From contig NZ_JBHTFQ010000009.1 of NCBI RefSeq assembly GCF_042666235.1, forward strand, positions 84,416-148,415: 64,000 bases of DNA. The letters are read 5' to 3'. The notes under the pieces were generated by a model. It made no database searches, had not been told where the DNA came from, and saw nothing but the letters and a program-made list of their open reading frames with translations. Each line of letters opens with the position of its first letter. Positions within the stretch are counted from its first letter, which is position 1. Positions 25,150 through 33,418 of this stretch are shown piece by piece. This stretch comes from Halodurantibacterium daqingensis. Its GTDB lineage: Bacteria > Pseudomonadota > Alphaproteobacteria > Rhodobacterales > Rhodobacteraceae. A program made the position numbers and the translations under genes.

Positions 25150-27291
25150 CTATTCTTCGGCCTCGGCCTTCTGTTCGGTGATTTCAGCGCCGGTTTCCTG
25201 ATCGACCATCTTCATGCCAAGGCGCACCTTGCCACGGTCATCGAAGCCCAGCAGCTTGACCTTGACCTCCTGGCCTTCCTTCAGGACTTCGTTCGGATGC
25301 TGAAGGCGCTTGTTGGCGATCTGGGACACGTGGACCAGACCGTCGCGCTTGCCGAAGAAGTTCACGAAGGCGCCGAAATCGACCAGCTTGACCACGCGAC
25401 CGGTGTAGATCTTGCCTTCTTCCGGCTCGGCCACGATCGACCAGATCATGTCATAGGCCTTCTTGATGGCCTCGCCGTTCGAAGAAGCGATCTTGATCAC
25501 GCCGTCGTCGTTGATGTCGACCTTGGCGCCGGAGGTTTCCACGATCTCGCGGATCACCTTGCCGCCCGAGCCGATCACTTCGCGGATCTTGTCGGTCGGG
25601 ATCTGCATCGTCTCGATCCGCGGCGCGTGCGCCGAGAATTCGGTCCGGCCGGCCGTCAGCGCCTGGGCCATTTCACCCAGGATGTGCATCCGGCCGTCCT
25701 TGGCCTGTGCCAGCGCCTGTTCCATGATCTCGGGCGTGATGCCCGCAACCTTGATGTCCATCTGCAGGCTGGTGATGCCGTTCTCGGTGCCCGCGACCTT
25801 GAAGTCCATGTCGCCGAGGTGATCCTCGTCGCCCAGGATGTCTGTCAGGACGGCCCATTTGCCGTCTTCCTCAAGGATGAGACCCATGGCAACGCCCGCA
25901 ACCGGCGCCTTCAGCGGGACGCCCGCATCCATCATCGACAGCGATCCGCCACAGACCGAAGCCATGGAGGAGGAGCCGTTGGATTCGGTGATCTCGGACA
26001 CGACGCGGATGGTGTAGGGGAAATCGGTGGCTGCCGGCAGAACCGCCTGCAGCGCGCGCCATGCCAGTTTCCCGTGGCCGATTTCACGGCGTCCGGGGGG
26101 ACCGAAGCGGCCGACCTCGCCCACCGAATAGGGGGGGAAGTTGTAATGCAGCAGGAAGTTCGAACGCGAGTTGCCGTGCAGCGCGTCGATGATCTGTTCG
26201 TCCTCGCCGGTGCCCAGCGTGGTCACGACCAGCGCCTGGGTTTCACCACGGGTGAACAAGGCAGAGCCATGGGTGCGGGGCAGGATGCCGACTTCCGACA
26301 CGATCGGGCGCACCGTCTTGGTGTCGCGGCCGTCGATCCGGGCACCACCGTTGATGATGTCACCGCGCAGGATCGAGGATTCGAGCTTCTTGAAGGCAGA
26401 GCCGAGGTTCTCGTCGGCAAGTTCTTCCTCGCTCAGCGTCGCGCGAACGGCTTCGCGCGCGGCGGCGACGGCGTTGACACGCTCCTGCTTGTCCTTGATC
26501 GCGAAGGCGGCGCGCATCTGGTCCTCGCCCGCGGCTTTCACCTTGGCATAGAGGTCCGAATAGTCGGGCGCCTGGAAGTCGAACGGCTCTTTCGCGGCCG
26601 CTTCGGCCAGATCGACGATCAGGTCGATCACCGGCTGCATCGCCTCGTGGCCGAACTTCACCGCACCCAGCATTTCGGCTTCGGACAGCTCGTAGGCTTC
26701 CGATTCCACCATCATCACCGCGTCCTTGGTGCCGGCGATGACAAGATCCAGCCGCTGGTCGGGCGATTCGCGCAGTTTCTGCATGTCCTCGACATCGGGG
26801 TTGAGAACATAGGACCCGTTGACGAAGCCCACGCGCGCGGCGCCGATCGGGCCCATGAAGGGAACGCCGGAAATCGTCAGCGCGGCCGAGGCGGCGATCA
26901 TCGCGACGATGTCGGGCTCGTTCACCAGATCGTGGCTGAGCACGGTGCAGATCACCAGCACCTCGTTCTTGAACCCGTCCACGAACAGCGGGCGGATCGG
27001 ACGGTCGATCAGGCGCGAGGTCAGCGTTTCCTTTTCGGAAGGACGTGCTTCGCGCTTGAAGAAACCGCCGGGCACCTTGCCGGCAGCATAATAGCGTTCC
27101 TGGTAGTGCACGGTCAGCGGGAAGAAATCCTGCCCCGGCTTGGCCGATTTGGCGAAGGTGACATTGGCCATGACGCTGGTTTCGCCCAGCGTGGCGATGA
27201 CCGAGCCGTCAGCCTGGCGGGCAACCTTGCCCGTTTCCAGGGTCAGCGTCTCGCCGCCCCACTCGATCGACTTTTTCGTAACGTTAAACAT
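25150..27291 (-). CDS. pnp: Polyribonucleotide nucleotidyltransferase (PNPase)
   Basis: A 3'-to-5' phosphorolytic exoribonuclease and degradosome component. The 713 residues have two RNase PH cores (the second begins near RTHGSALFTRGETQAL), a KH domain around residues 555-615 (IREVIGSGGKVIREI) and a C-terminal S1 domain around 625-693 (GKIYTGRVVKLVDFGAFVNF). It lies downstream of rpsO, the usual order, with a GC-rich leader of about 200 bases that contains hairpins. In E. coli the same region is an RNase III target for pnp autoregulation, which may hold here too. Confidence 0.98.
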   Translation of the reverse strand: MFNVTKKSIEWGGETLTLETGKVARQADGSVIATLGETSVMANVTFAKSAKPGQDFFPLTVHYQERYYAAGKVPGGFFKREARPSEKETLTSRLIDRPIRPLFVDGFKNEVLVICTVLSHDLVNEPDIVAMIAASAALTISGVPFMGPIGAARVGFVNGSYVLNPDVEDMQKLRESPDQRLDLVIAGTKDAVMMVESEAYELSEAEMLGAVKFGHEAMQPVIDLIVDLAEAAAKEPFDFQAPDYSDLYAKVKAAGEDQMRAAFAIKDKQERVNAVAAAREAVRATLSEEELADENLGSAFKKLESSILRGDIINGGARIDGRDTKTVRPIVSEVGILPRTHGSALFTRGETQALVVTTLGTGEDEQIIDALHGNSRSNFLLHYNFPPYSVGEVGRFGPPGRREIGHGKLAWRALQAVLPAATDFPYTIRVVSEITESNGSSSMASVCGGSLSMMDAGVPLKAPVAGVAMGLILEEDGKWAVLTDILGDEDHLGDMDFKVAGTENGITSLQMDIKVAGITPEIMEQALAQAKDGRMHILGEMAQALTAGRTEFSAHAPRIETMQIPTDKIREVIGSGGKVIREIVETSGAKVDINDDGVIKIASSNGEAIKKAYDMIWSIVAEPEEGKIYTGRVVKLVDFGAFVNFFGKRDGLVHVSQIANKRLQHPNEVLKEGQEVKVKLLGFDDRGKVRLGMKMVDQETGAEITEQKAEAEE

Positions 27292-27460
27292 CTCTTTTCC
27301 TATACTGGCCGGGGGACCCTCCGCCCGGCCGGGTTCGCGTACGGGGCCGGGCGCCCATGGCCCCTGTCCCCGTGGCCCCTGTCATTCCTGCCTGTCCCGC
27401 GGGGCCCGGGGAACTGGCGATGTCCGGCGCCCCTTGGGGCGCGCGGGCTTGAAAGCAGAA

Positions 27461-27482
27461 CGCCCCCGGCGTGCCGGGGGCG
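27461..27482 (-). terminator. Hairpin between rpsO and pnp (partial terminator or processing site)
   Basis: CGCCCCCGGC, GT, GCCGGGGGCG is a perfect ten-base-pair inverted repeat ending seven bases after the rpsO stop. On the minus strand it is followed by only a loose T-rich run (TTCTGCTTTC), so it probably ends some transcripts and protects or processes the rest that continue into pnp. Confidence 0.7.
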
Positions 27483-27488
27483 CTGGCG

Positions 27489-27758
27489 TCAGCGGCGCAG
27501 GCCGAGACGGGCAATCAGCGCCTGGTAGCGCGGTTCATCGGTCTTTTTCAGGTAGTCCAGCAGTTTGCGGCGCTGTGCCACCTGTTTCAGAAGCCCACGG
27601 CGGGAATGGTTGTCCTTCTTGTGGGTCTTGAAGTGCTCGGTCAGCGTCGCGATGCGCGACGACAGGATCGCAACCTGGACTTCCGGCGAACCGGTGTCGC
27701 CTTCCTTGGTTGCATATTCCTTCATGACGCGGGCTTTTTCTTCGGCCGTGATCGACAT
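27489..27758 (-). CDS. rpsO: 30S ribosomal protein S15
   Basis: An 89-residue small-subunit protein that binds the central domain of 16S rRNA. The sequence MSITAEEKARVMKEYATKEG and the downstream DNHSRRGLLKQVAQRRKLLD block are diagnostic. AAAGGAGA stands six bases upstream of the ATG. It is the promoter-proximal partner of pnp. In related genomes truB usually lies just upstream; here the RTX gene and a DUF1643 gene lie between them. Confidence 0.98.
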   Translation of the reverse strand: MSITAEEKARVMKEYATKEGDTGSPEVQVAILSSRIATLTEHFKTHKKDNHSRRGLLKQVAQRRKLLDYLKKTDEPRYQALIARLGLRR

Positions 27759-28005
27759 CGGGGTCTCCTTTGGTTTGATGTGAATGGCTCAGGCCGGGAT
27801 GTCGTCCAGCAAGGCCCTTGGAGATATCCGCCGTTTTTCTGCGGATGCGCGCGTATAAGGGAAAACGCGCGAAAAGGAAAGGACAGATTGCCCCGCCGCC
27901 AGCGTGTTAAGCCTGCTTTCCATCTTTCTTGGTGTAGGGCAATGGCTGTGATAATACAACCCAAAGGCGCAGGTTCCTGCGCAATGCAGGTTGTGATGAG
28001 GGCGC

Positions 28006-29058
28006 ATGCTGGGTGTGGCCGGGCTGATGGGGTTGCTTCTGCTTGGCGCGTTGGGGGCGGTTTCGCTCACCCGCCTTCCGGGCACGGACGAAGACGCCCT
28101 CTCGCCCGACAGCCCCGAACCCGAACCTGACCCGGATCTGCCCGACCTTCTTGATCCGGACGGACCGGATGAGCCACCGTCGGATGATCCGCCCCCTCCG
28201 CCCGAGGGCCGGTATCACGAAGGTGGTGAGGGGCCTGACACACTTGTGGGTGGCGCCGGTGATGACACGCTTCTTGGCCATGATGGCGATGACGAAATCG
28301 GCGGTTACGACGGAGATGACCTTCTGTTTGGCGGTGCAGGGGGCGACGTGCTCCTGGGCCATGGCGGCGATGACACGCTTTTCGGGGGTGACGGCGACGA
28401 CTGGCTGGAGGGGGGCGACGGCAATGACCTTCTTCACGGCGATGCGGGCGACGATTATCTGGCAGGCGGCGAGGGCGACGATACCCTGCACGGCGGCACC
28501 GGCGACGACCGGCTGCTGGGCGGCGGGGGGGATGACCTGTTGTTCGGGGGCGAGGGCGCGGATGCGCTTCATGGCGGCTTTGGCGACGACATCCTGATCG
28601 GCGGCCCTGGTCAGGACACGCTGTTCGGTGGCTTCGGAAACGACACACTTGTCGGCCTTGTGCTGGACGAACATCTGGCAGACATCGACACGACCGACTA
28701 CCTCAACGGTGGCGAGGGTGAAGATGTGATCTTTGTCGGCGCGCGGGACATTGCCCATGGCGGGCAGGGGGCCGATACCTTCGTGCTGGGCGACTGGATC
28801 GCGCCCGAGCAAAGCGCCACGATCTCGGACTGGTCGGATCAGGACCGGATCGTGGTCATCTACCGCCCCGACGATTTCGGCCCGGTGCTGCGCGTGGAAC
28901 ACCCCGAGGATGAACCCGACACTGCGGCGGTTCTGCTGAATGGCATCCGTCTGGCGACGGTGGTCGGCGGCGCGAACCTTACGGCAGAGGAAATCGAACT
29001 TGTTCCCTGGGACGCGCAGATGCTGATCGACCCGGCGCTGCTGTCATCTGACCGCTGA
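28006..29058 (+). CDS. RTX-repeat calcium-binding protein with N-terminal membrane anchor
   Basis: A 350-residue acidic protein. One hydrophobic segment (about residues 3-21) is followed by a Pro/Asp/Glu-rich linker (24-67). Sixteen uninterrupted RTX nonapeptides then run from about residue 72 to 215 (pattern GGxGxDxLx, for example FGGDGDDWL), which should form a calcium-filled beta-roll. The C-terminal 130 residues resemble the closing segment of short hemolysin-type calcium-binding proteins. Type I secretion genes are not nearby, and an N-terminal anchor is unusual for a type I substrate. It stands alone on the plus strand between rpsO and DUF1643. Function unknown. Confidence 0.85.
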   Translation: MLGVAGLMGLLLLGALGAVSLTRLPGTDEDALSPDSPEPEPDPDLPDLLDPDGPDEPPSDDPPPPPEGRYHEGGEGPDTLVGGAGDDTLLGHDGDDEIGGYDGDDLLFGGAGGDVLLGHGGDDTLFGGDGDDWLEGGDGNDLLHGDAGDDYLAGGEGDDTLHGGTGDDRLLGGGGDDLLFGGEGADALHGGFGDDILIGGPGQDTLFGGFGNDTLVGLVLDEHLADIDTTDYLNGGEGEDVIFVGARDIAHGGQGADTFVLGDWIAPEQSATISDWSDQDRIVVIYRPDDFGPVLRVEHPEDEPDTAAVLLNGIRLATVVGGANLTAEEIELVPWDAQMLIDPALLSSDR

Positions 29059-29065
29059 GGCTGCG

Positions 29066-29587
29066 TCACGCAAAGGCGGTGGCGTGATCCCAGGGTTCGG
29101 GCTGCTGGCCATAGCCGATGTACAGCGGGTGCTTGGGGTGACCGCCCTGGGTCAGGCCCAGGTGAAACAGCGGGCGGCCCGTGCCGCGCATCAGCGCCTC
29201 GACCTGAGGCCCCCGGTTCAGATGGGCGCCATGCGTGCCCCAGGCACAGACGATCCGGTCGGCCCAGTCGCAGCTTTCCAGAATGGCCGCATCGTTCTCA
29301 GGGCCAACGGGGTCGGGTGCGGCCCGCATCTTTCGGGGATCGGTGTCGCGCCAGGCAAAGATGTTGCAGACGCGAAAGGCACCGAATCCCAGCGTGCGCG
29401 CGCGCCTTTCGCAACGCTCGACGGTGGGATCGTTCTGGTATTCCGTCGCTGTTGAAGGGTTCAGCATCACGAACAGCACCTTGTCACCCTCGGCCCAGCG
29501 ACGCGTCAGCAGATAGCGATAGCGTTCGCAGGGGGAATAGACGGCGACGCTGGCCGCGTCGCCCTTCTGGTGGCTTCGGGTGATCAC
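29066..29587 (-). CDS. DUF1643 domain protein
   Basis: A 173-residue soluble protein of unknown function. The family signature is visible in YLLTRRWAEGDKVLFVMLNPSTA followed by CNIFAWRDTDPR and a C-terminal HLGLTQGGHPKHPLYIGY segment. The start is a GTG whose bases overlap the truB stop (GTGA), so it is translationally coupled to truB. Members often sit near RNA or mobile genes but have no established activity. Confidence 0.85.
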   Translation of the reverse strand: MITRSHQKGDAASVAVYSPCERYRYLLTRRWAEGDKVLFVMLNPSTATEYQNDPTVERCERRARTLGFGAFRVCNIFAWRDTDPRKMRAAPDPVGPENDAAILESCDWADRIVCAWGTHGAHLNRGPQVEALMRGTGRPLFHLGLTQGGHPKHPLYIGYGQQPEPWDHATAFA

Positions 29588-30489
29588 TGGTTGAACACCC
29601 GGCTGGGGTGTAATTCGCCCGCCTTGTAGATGCCGACGGCCACAGCCCGACCCTGATGGCTGGCCCAGGCTTCGTCGCCGAAGTCCACATCCGAGGCGAT
29701 GACCATTCCCGGGTTGCCGTTGCGCAACCTTGCCGCGCCCTCGGCGGTGGCGGGCAGCTGTGGCAGATCGGCAAGCCCGTCTTCCAAGGGACGCAGCAGC
29801 GCGTCCAGAGCCTCGCTATGGGCCAGTGCATCGATCTGGGCCAGCGTGACGCCTTCATCCGCGACGAAGGGGCCGGACCACACCCGGCGCAGCCATTGCA
29901 CATGGCCGTGGCAGCCCAGCGCCGCCCCCAGGTCACGCGCGATCGACCGCACATAGCCGCCCTTGCCGCAGACCATTTCCAGCACGACGTGATCGGCATC
30001 GGGCCGTTCGGCCAGTGTCAGGCTTTCGACCCAGAGCGGCCGGGCCACAAGGTCAAGCGCCTCGCCCTGCCGCGCGAGATCATAGGCCCGTTCACCTTCG
30101 ACCTTCACGGCTGAAAACTGAGGCGGGATCTGCATGATGTCGCCGCGAAACGCCTCAAGCGCGGCCGCGATCGCCGCATCATCCGGCCGCAGCTCCGATC
30201 GGGCGATCACCTCGCCCTCGGCATCGTCGGTAGTGGTCGCCGCGCCCAGCCGCACCGAAAACCGATAGCATTTCAGTGCATCGGTGACGTACGGCACGGT
30301 CTTCGTGGCCTCCCCCAGGGCGACAGCCAGCACGCCTGTTGCCTCGGGGTCCAACGTACCGGCATGGCCCGCCTTGCGGGCGTCGAACGCCCAGCGCACC
30401 TTGTTGACCACGGCGGTCGAGGTGATGCCAGCCGGCTTGTCCACCACAAGCCAGCCCGAAATGTCGCGGCCCTTGCGCCTGCGTGCCAT
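29584..30489 (-). CDS. truB: tRNA pseudouridine-55 synthase TruB
   Basis: Makes pseudouridine 55 in the T-loop of tRNAs. The catalytic aspartate is D47 in GHAGTLDPEATGVL. VDKPAGITS near residue 17 and VRSIARDLG in the second half are further family markers. The 301-residue length is normal. AAGGA is spaced seven bases before the ATG. It sits between a DUF2233 gene and a coupled DUF1643 gene, downstream of rbfA, in a translation-related minus-strand run. Confidence 0.96.
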   Translation of the reverse strand: MARRRKGRDISGWLVVDKPAGITSTAVVNKVRWAFDARKAGHAGTLDPEATGVLAVALGEATKTVPYVTDALKCYRFSVRLGAATTTDDAEGEVIARSELRPDDAAIAAALEAFRGDIMQIPPQFSAVKVEGERAYDLARQGEALDLVARPLWVESLTLAERPDADHVVLEMVCGKGGYVRSIARDLGAALGCHGHVQWLRRVWSGPFVADEGVTLAQIDALAHSEALDALLRPLEDGLADLPQLPATAEGAARLRNGNPGMVIASDVDFGDEAWASHQGRAVAVGIYKAGELHPSRVFNQ

Positions 30490-30523
30490 AGCTTTGTCCT
30501 TCCGGTTCTTCAGGCTGCGCCTG

Positions 30524-31285
30524 CTAGCCCCCCGGGCTCTGATCGTCAATTGGAACGACGGTGCCGACGATGGGGCCAAGCGGCAGGCCCCAGTCGTTGC
30601 GGCGCAGGTCGGGTGCGTGAAGCCGCGAGATATTGCCATCGAAGTAGAGGGCATTGGGTGTGCCGAGCCCATCGCGGAACAGTCGGCCGAATTCGTGAAA
30701 GGTCACGCGGCGTTCCGAAATGGCGAACCACGCCCGACTGCCGTCTTCCGAGACTCCGACGCCGTTGCGCACATAGCGCGAGGTGGCATCCACCAGAAAG
30801 CGCGGGTGCAGATCGCCGTCGATGACCAGCATCGGCCCCGATTGGGTCGCATAGTCGCACTCAGGCTGTTCACGCGAAAAGATGCGCGATTCGACCACCT
30901 GGAAACGATCTCCCGCGATGCAGAAGACGCCGTTGGGAAGCAGCCCGAAATTGCCAGGGCCGGCGGACGTGACCAGATCGCCTGCGGCGCCATCGGGATC
31001 CCGATAAAGCCCCACCGGCGAACGGTCTGAATGATACATGCCCGCATTCATGGCAAAGCCAAGGCGCAGCCCCTGATCGGCAAGGCTGGCGTTCACCCGG
31101 TCAAAGCTGCCGAACACGGCCCCATCCGGCGCGGTCAGCCACATCCGCAAGTCATCCCGGCCAGCCACCACTTCACAGACGGTATAACGGTTGCCGTCAT
31201 GATCCAGTTGCATGCAGGCGCCGGCAACGGCGGGCGTCGCCGCGCCCAGGCTGACCAGGCCAAGCAGCATCGACAGCCAGTGCAT
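30524..31285 (-). CDS. Exported phosphodiester glycosidase-like protein (DUF2233/NAGPA family)
   Basis: A 253-residue protein with a signal peptide (MHWLSMLLGLVSLGAATPA, cleavage near VAG). The catalytic-like blocks GFAMNAGMYHSDRSPVGLY and TQSGPMLVIDG match the NAGPA/DUF2233 fold, whose studied members cleave phosphodiester-linked sugars. A periplasmic role in cell-envelope or teichoic-like glycan turnover is a guess. It follows rbfA by three bases and precedes truB by 34, so it is probably in the rbfA-truB operon. Confidence 0.83.
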   Translation of the reverse strand: MHWLSMLLGLVSLGAATPAVAGACMQLDHDGNRYTVCEVVAGRDDLRMWLTAPDGAVFGSFDRVNASLADQGLRLGFAMNAGMYHSDRSPVGLYRDPDGAAGDLVTSAGPGNFGLLPNGVFCIAGDRFQVVESRIFSREQPECDYATQSGPMLVIDGDLHPRFLVDATSRYVRNGVGVSEDGSRAWFAISERRVTFHEFGRLFRDGLGTPNALYFDGNISRLHAPDLRRNDWGLPLGPIVGTVVPIDDQSPGG

Positions 31286-31288
31286 CGA

Positions 31289-31702
31289 TCAGGCCCTCTC
31301 GTCGTCGGTGCCACCCTCGACATCACGGCGCACCGTGTCATCGTTCAGCAGCCGGCGGGTCGCATCCATGCGGTCAAAGGTCTCGTCGATCGCAAAGCGG
31401 ATTTCGGGCGCGAACTTCAGCGTCAGCTCCTTCGCAACCTGGCGGCGCAACTCGCTCCGGTTGCGGCGCAGGGCAGCAAGGGCTTCCTCGGCGCCATGCC
31501 CGCCCAGCGGCAGAACATAGGCCGTCGCGACCTTCAGATCCGGCGATGTCCGCACCTCGCCCACGGTGATCGACATGCGGTTGAGATCCGGATCATGGAC
31601 ATCACCGCGCAACAGCACGTCCGACAATCTGCGCCGGATCAGTTCGCCCACGCGAAGCTGACGTTGAGAGGGGCCGGAGCCCGAAGGAAATCGGTTTGCC
31701 AT
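31289..31702 (-). CDS. rbfA: Ribosome-binding factor A
   Basis: A 137-residue KH-fold factor for late 16S rRNA processing and 30S maturation, needed in the cold. The stretch SQRQLRVGELIRRRLSDVL and the later RMSITVGEVRTSPDLK are typical of the alphaproteobacterial form. I choose ATG 31702 (MANRFPSGSG) by family length; ATGs at 31720 or 31762 would add 6 or 20 residues. It heads the run to the DUF2233 gene, truB and the DUF1643 gene, and is divergent from dapB. Confidence 0.92.
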   Translation of the reverse strand: MANRFPSGSGPSQRQLRVGELIRRRLSDVLLRGDVHDPDLNRMSITVGEVRTSPDLKVATAYVLPLGGHGAEEALAALRRNRSELRRQVAKELTLKFAPEIRFAIDETFDRMDATRRLLNDDTVRRDVEGGTDDERA

Positions 31703-31806
31703 GCCCGTGATGTAAGCCATCCCTGCCCCCCCCGCAAGCGACCGCCGCACGCCCTTTGCCAATCGCGCCGGCTGCCGTTAAACGGAGGCAAAGGAAAGGG
31801 CGCGGC

Positions 31807-32628
31807 ATGAGCGAGACAACAATGACATTGCCGGGGATCGTGATCACCGGCGCGTCGGGCCGGATGGGGCAGATGCTGGTGCGCACGGTCAGCGCCAGCA
31901 ATCAGGCACGGCTTGTGGCCTGTCTGGAGCGGCCGGGCCATGCCTGGATCGGCCAGGATGTGGGCATTGCGATGGGCGGGCCGGTGCTTGGCGTCACCGT
32001 CAGTGACGACCCGCTCGAAGCCTTTTCGAAGGCGCAGGCGGTGATCGATTTCACGGCGCCGCAGGCCACGGTGGAGTTTGCAGCGCTCGCGGCGCAGGCG
32101 CGCGCTGTCCATGTCATCGGGACCACGGGCCTCGAGGCTGCGCATCTCGCACGCCTCAGCGCGGCGGCGCGTCATGCGGTGATCGTCCGTGCCGGCAACA
32201 TGAGCCTGGGTGTGAACCTTCTGGTCCAGTTGACCCGCAAGGTTGCCGAGGCGCTGGATGCCGATTTCGACATCGAAGTCGTCGAGGCGCATCATCGCCA
32301 CAAGGTCGACGCGCCTTCGGGCACGGCGCTGATGCTGGGCGAGGCGGCCGCGGCAGGCCGCGGCGTGAACCTTGCCGAGGTCAGCGACAGCGGGCGCGAC
32401 GGCATTACCGGCGCGCGGGGGCGCGGCCGCATTGGTTTTGCCGCAATCCGCGGCGGCGACATCGTGGGCGAGCATGACGTCATCTTCGCGGGAGAGGGCG
32501 AGCGCATCGTGCTGCGCCATGTCGCCACCGACCGCACGATCTTTGCGCGGGGCGCGCTGCGGGCAGCCCTGTGGGGCCAGGATCGCGAGCCGGGGGAATA
32601 TTCTATGGCAGACGTTCTGGGCCTCTGA
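31807..32628 (+). CDS. dapB: 4-hydroxy-tetrahydrodipicolinate reductase DapB
   Basis: Reduces hydroxy-tetrahydrodipicolinate in lysine and meso-diaminopimelate synthesis. The nucleotide loop is GASGRMGQ (15-22). The catalytic pair lies in EAHHRHKVDAPSGTA (H162/H163 and K166). The 273-residue length is normal. GGAAAGG precedes the ATG at 31807. It is divergent from rbfA and is followed by a small exported protein gene 54 bases on. Confidence 0.96.
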   Translation: MSETTMTLPGIVITGASGRMGQMLVRTVSASNQARLVACLERPGHAWIGQDVGIAMGGPVLGVTVSDDPLEAFSKAQAVIDFTAPQATVEFAALAAQARAVHVIGTTGLEAAHLARLSAAARHAVIVRAGNMSLGVNLLVQLTRKVAEALDADFDIEVVEAHHRHKVDAPSGTALMLGEAAAAGRGVNLAEVSDSGRDGITGARGRGRIGFAAIRGGDIVGEHDVIFAGEGERIVLRHVATDRTIFARGALRAALWGQDREPGEYSMADVLGL

Positions 32629-32682
32629 CGGCTGATCCAGTCCCGTGCCTCCGCCGTAAAAAGCGTCATGCACGAGGTCGCC

Positions 32683-33045
32683 ATGCCGAACATCACCCTG
32701 GTCGCGACGCTGCTGGCCGGACTATGCCTTGCCTGTGCAGCCCAAAGCGACGATTTCAGCCCGGTCCTGACCGAGGAGGAGTTCCTGGAGCATGTCACCG
32801 GACGCGAACTTGCGCGTCTGGGCGTGCGGCTGCGCGTGTCGCCGGACGGCGGGATCGAGGGGAGCGGCTTTGGCTTTCAGGTCAGCGGGCGATGGGACTG
32901 GCGCGACGGCTTCTTCTGCCGGACTTTGCGCTATGGCACGACCGAGCTTCCGCTGGATTGCCAGCGGGTCAAGCGCCGGGGGGATGTGCTGCGGTTTGTA
33001 TCGGCACAAGGGCAGGGTGAAATGGCAGATCTTCGGCTGCGCTGA
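32683..33045 (+). CDS. Small exported protein of unknown function downstream of dapB
   Basis: A 120-residue protein with a signal peptide (MPNITLVATLLAGLCLACA) and a compact body with GTGF-like and WDWRDGFFCRTLRYG segments and two later cysteines. I recognise it as a short family found beside dapB in Rhodobacterales and sometimes misnamed dihydrodipicolinate reductase; it has no reductase motifs. GAGG is five bases before ATG 32683. An upstream ATG at 32668 has a weaker site. Function unknown. Confidence 0.7.
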   Translation: MPNITLVATLLAGLCLACAAQSDDFSPVLTEEEFLEHVTGRELARLGVRLRVSPDGGIEGSGFGFQVSGRWDWRDGFFCRTLRYGTTELPLDCQRVKRRGDVLRFVSAQGQGEMADLRLR

Positions 33046-33156
33046 GGCGCTGCCGCCACCCGGTCAGGCCGATGCTTTTGGCGGGCAGGTTTGGCCAGGT
33101 GCGTCGCGCGGATCAGATGCGTATCTTCCAGCCCCGAGGGTCAGAATGCGGCCCGG

Positions 33157-33327
33157 TCAGAAATCGACTGCGATGCCCTTCTTCTCCCAATCGCCATAGC
33201 GCACCGGCTCGGGCCCTTCGCGTCCACCCAGTTCGGTCGGCAGATCCAGCGGCGGCCGCGAGCGGCGGCGTTCCTCGGCCTCGGCGAGGGCGCGCAGAGC
33301 GGCGGGGGGAAGCGGAGTTTCGGTCAT
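33157..33327 (-). CDS. DUF1674 protein, SDHAF4-like succinate dehydrogenase assembly factor
   Basis: A 56-residue protein. The C-terminal signature LGGREGPEPVRYGDWEKKG, ending IAVDF, is the hallmark of DUF1674/SDHAF4. In mitochondria SDHAF4 helps the flavinylated SdhA join SdhB. The bacterial role is inferred. GGGAGAG stands before the ATG at 33327. No sdh genes are in this window. It is divergent from rsmB. Confidence 0.85.
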   Translation of the reverse strand: MTETPLPPAALRALAEAEERRRSRPPLDLPTELGGREGPEPVRYGDWEKKGIAVDF

Positions 33328-33418
33328 GGATCTCTCCCTCGGCTTTCGTGCAGCGAGTGCTTGGGATATAGCAGCCCCGCGGGGCAGGGCAAGCTGCCAG
33401 GACAGGCAAGGAAACGCG

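Noticed and set aside
23488..27528. A 1,346-codon open frame on the plus strand opposite pnp and the zinc GTPase
   Set aside because: It is His/Arg/Asp-rich, has no recognisable domain or ribosome site, and lies wholly antisense to well-identified genes; it is a by-product of high-GC codon use.
27848..27871. Inverted repeat CGCGCGT...ACGCGCG upstream of rpsO
   Set aside because: A short GC palindrome in a GC-rich genome with no link to a known operator; not strong enough to list as a site.
28219..28650. Regularly spaced DNA repeats that could be read as a CRISPR array
   Set aside because: The 27-base units are adjacent, in frame and coding for RTX repeats; there are no unique spacers or cas genes.
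27907..28902. A 331-codon minus-strand frame opposite the RTX gene with its own repeating pattern
   Set aside because: The repeats merely mirror the RTX nonapeptide codons; the plus-strand reading has a proper anchor, linker and calcium motif.
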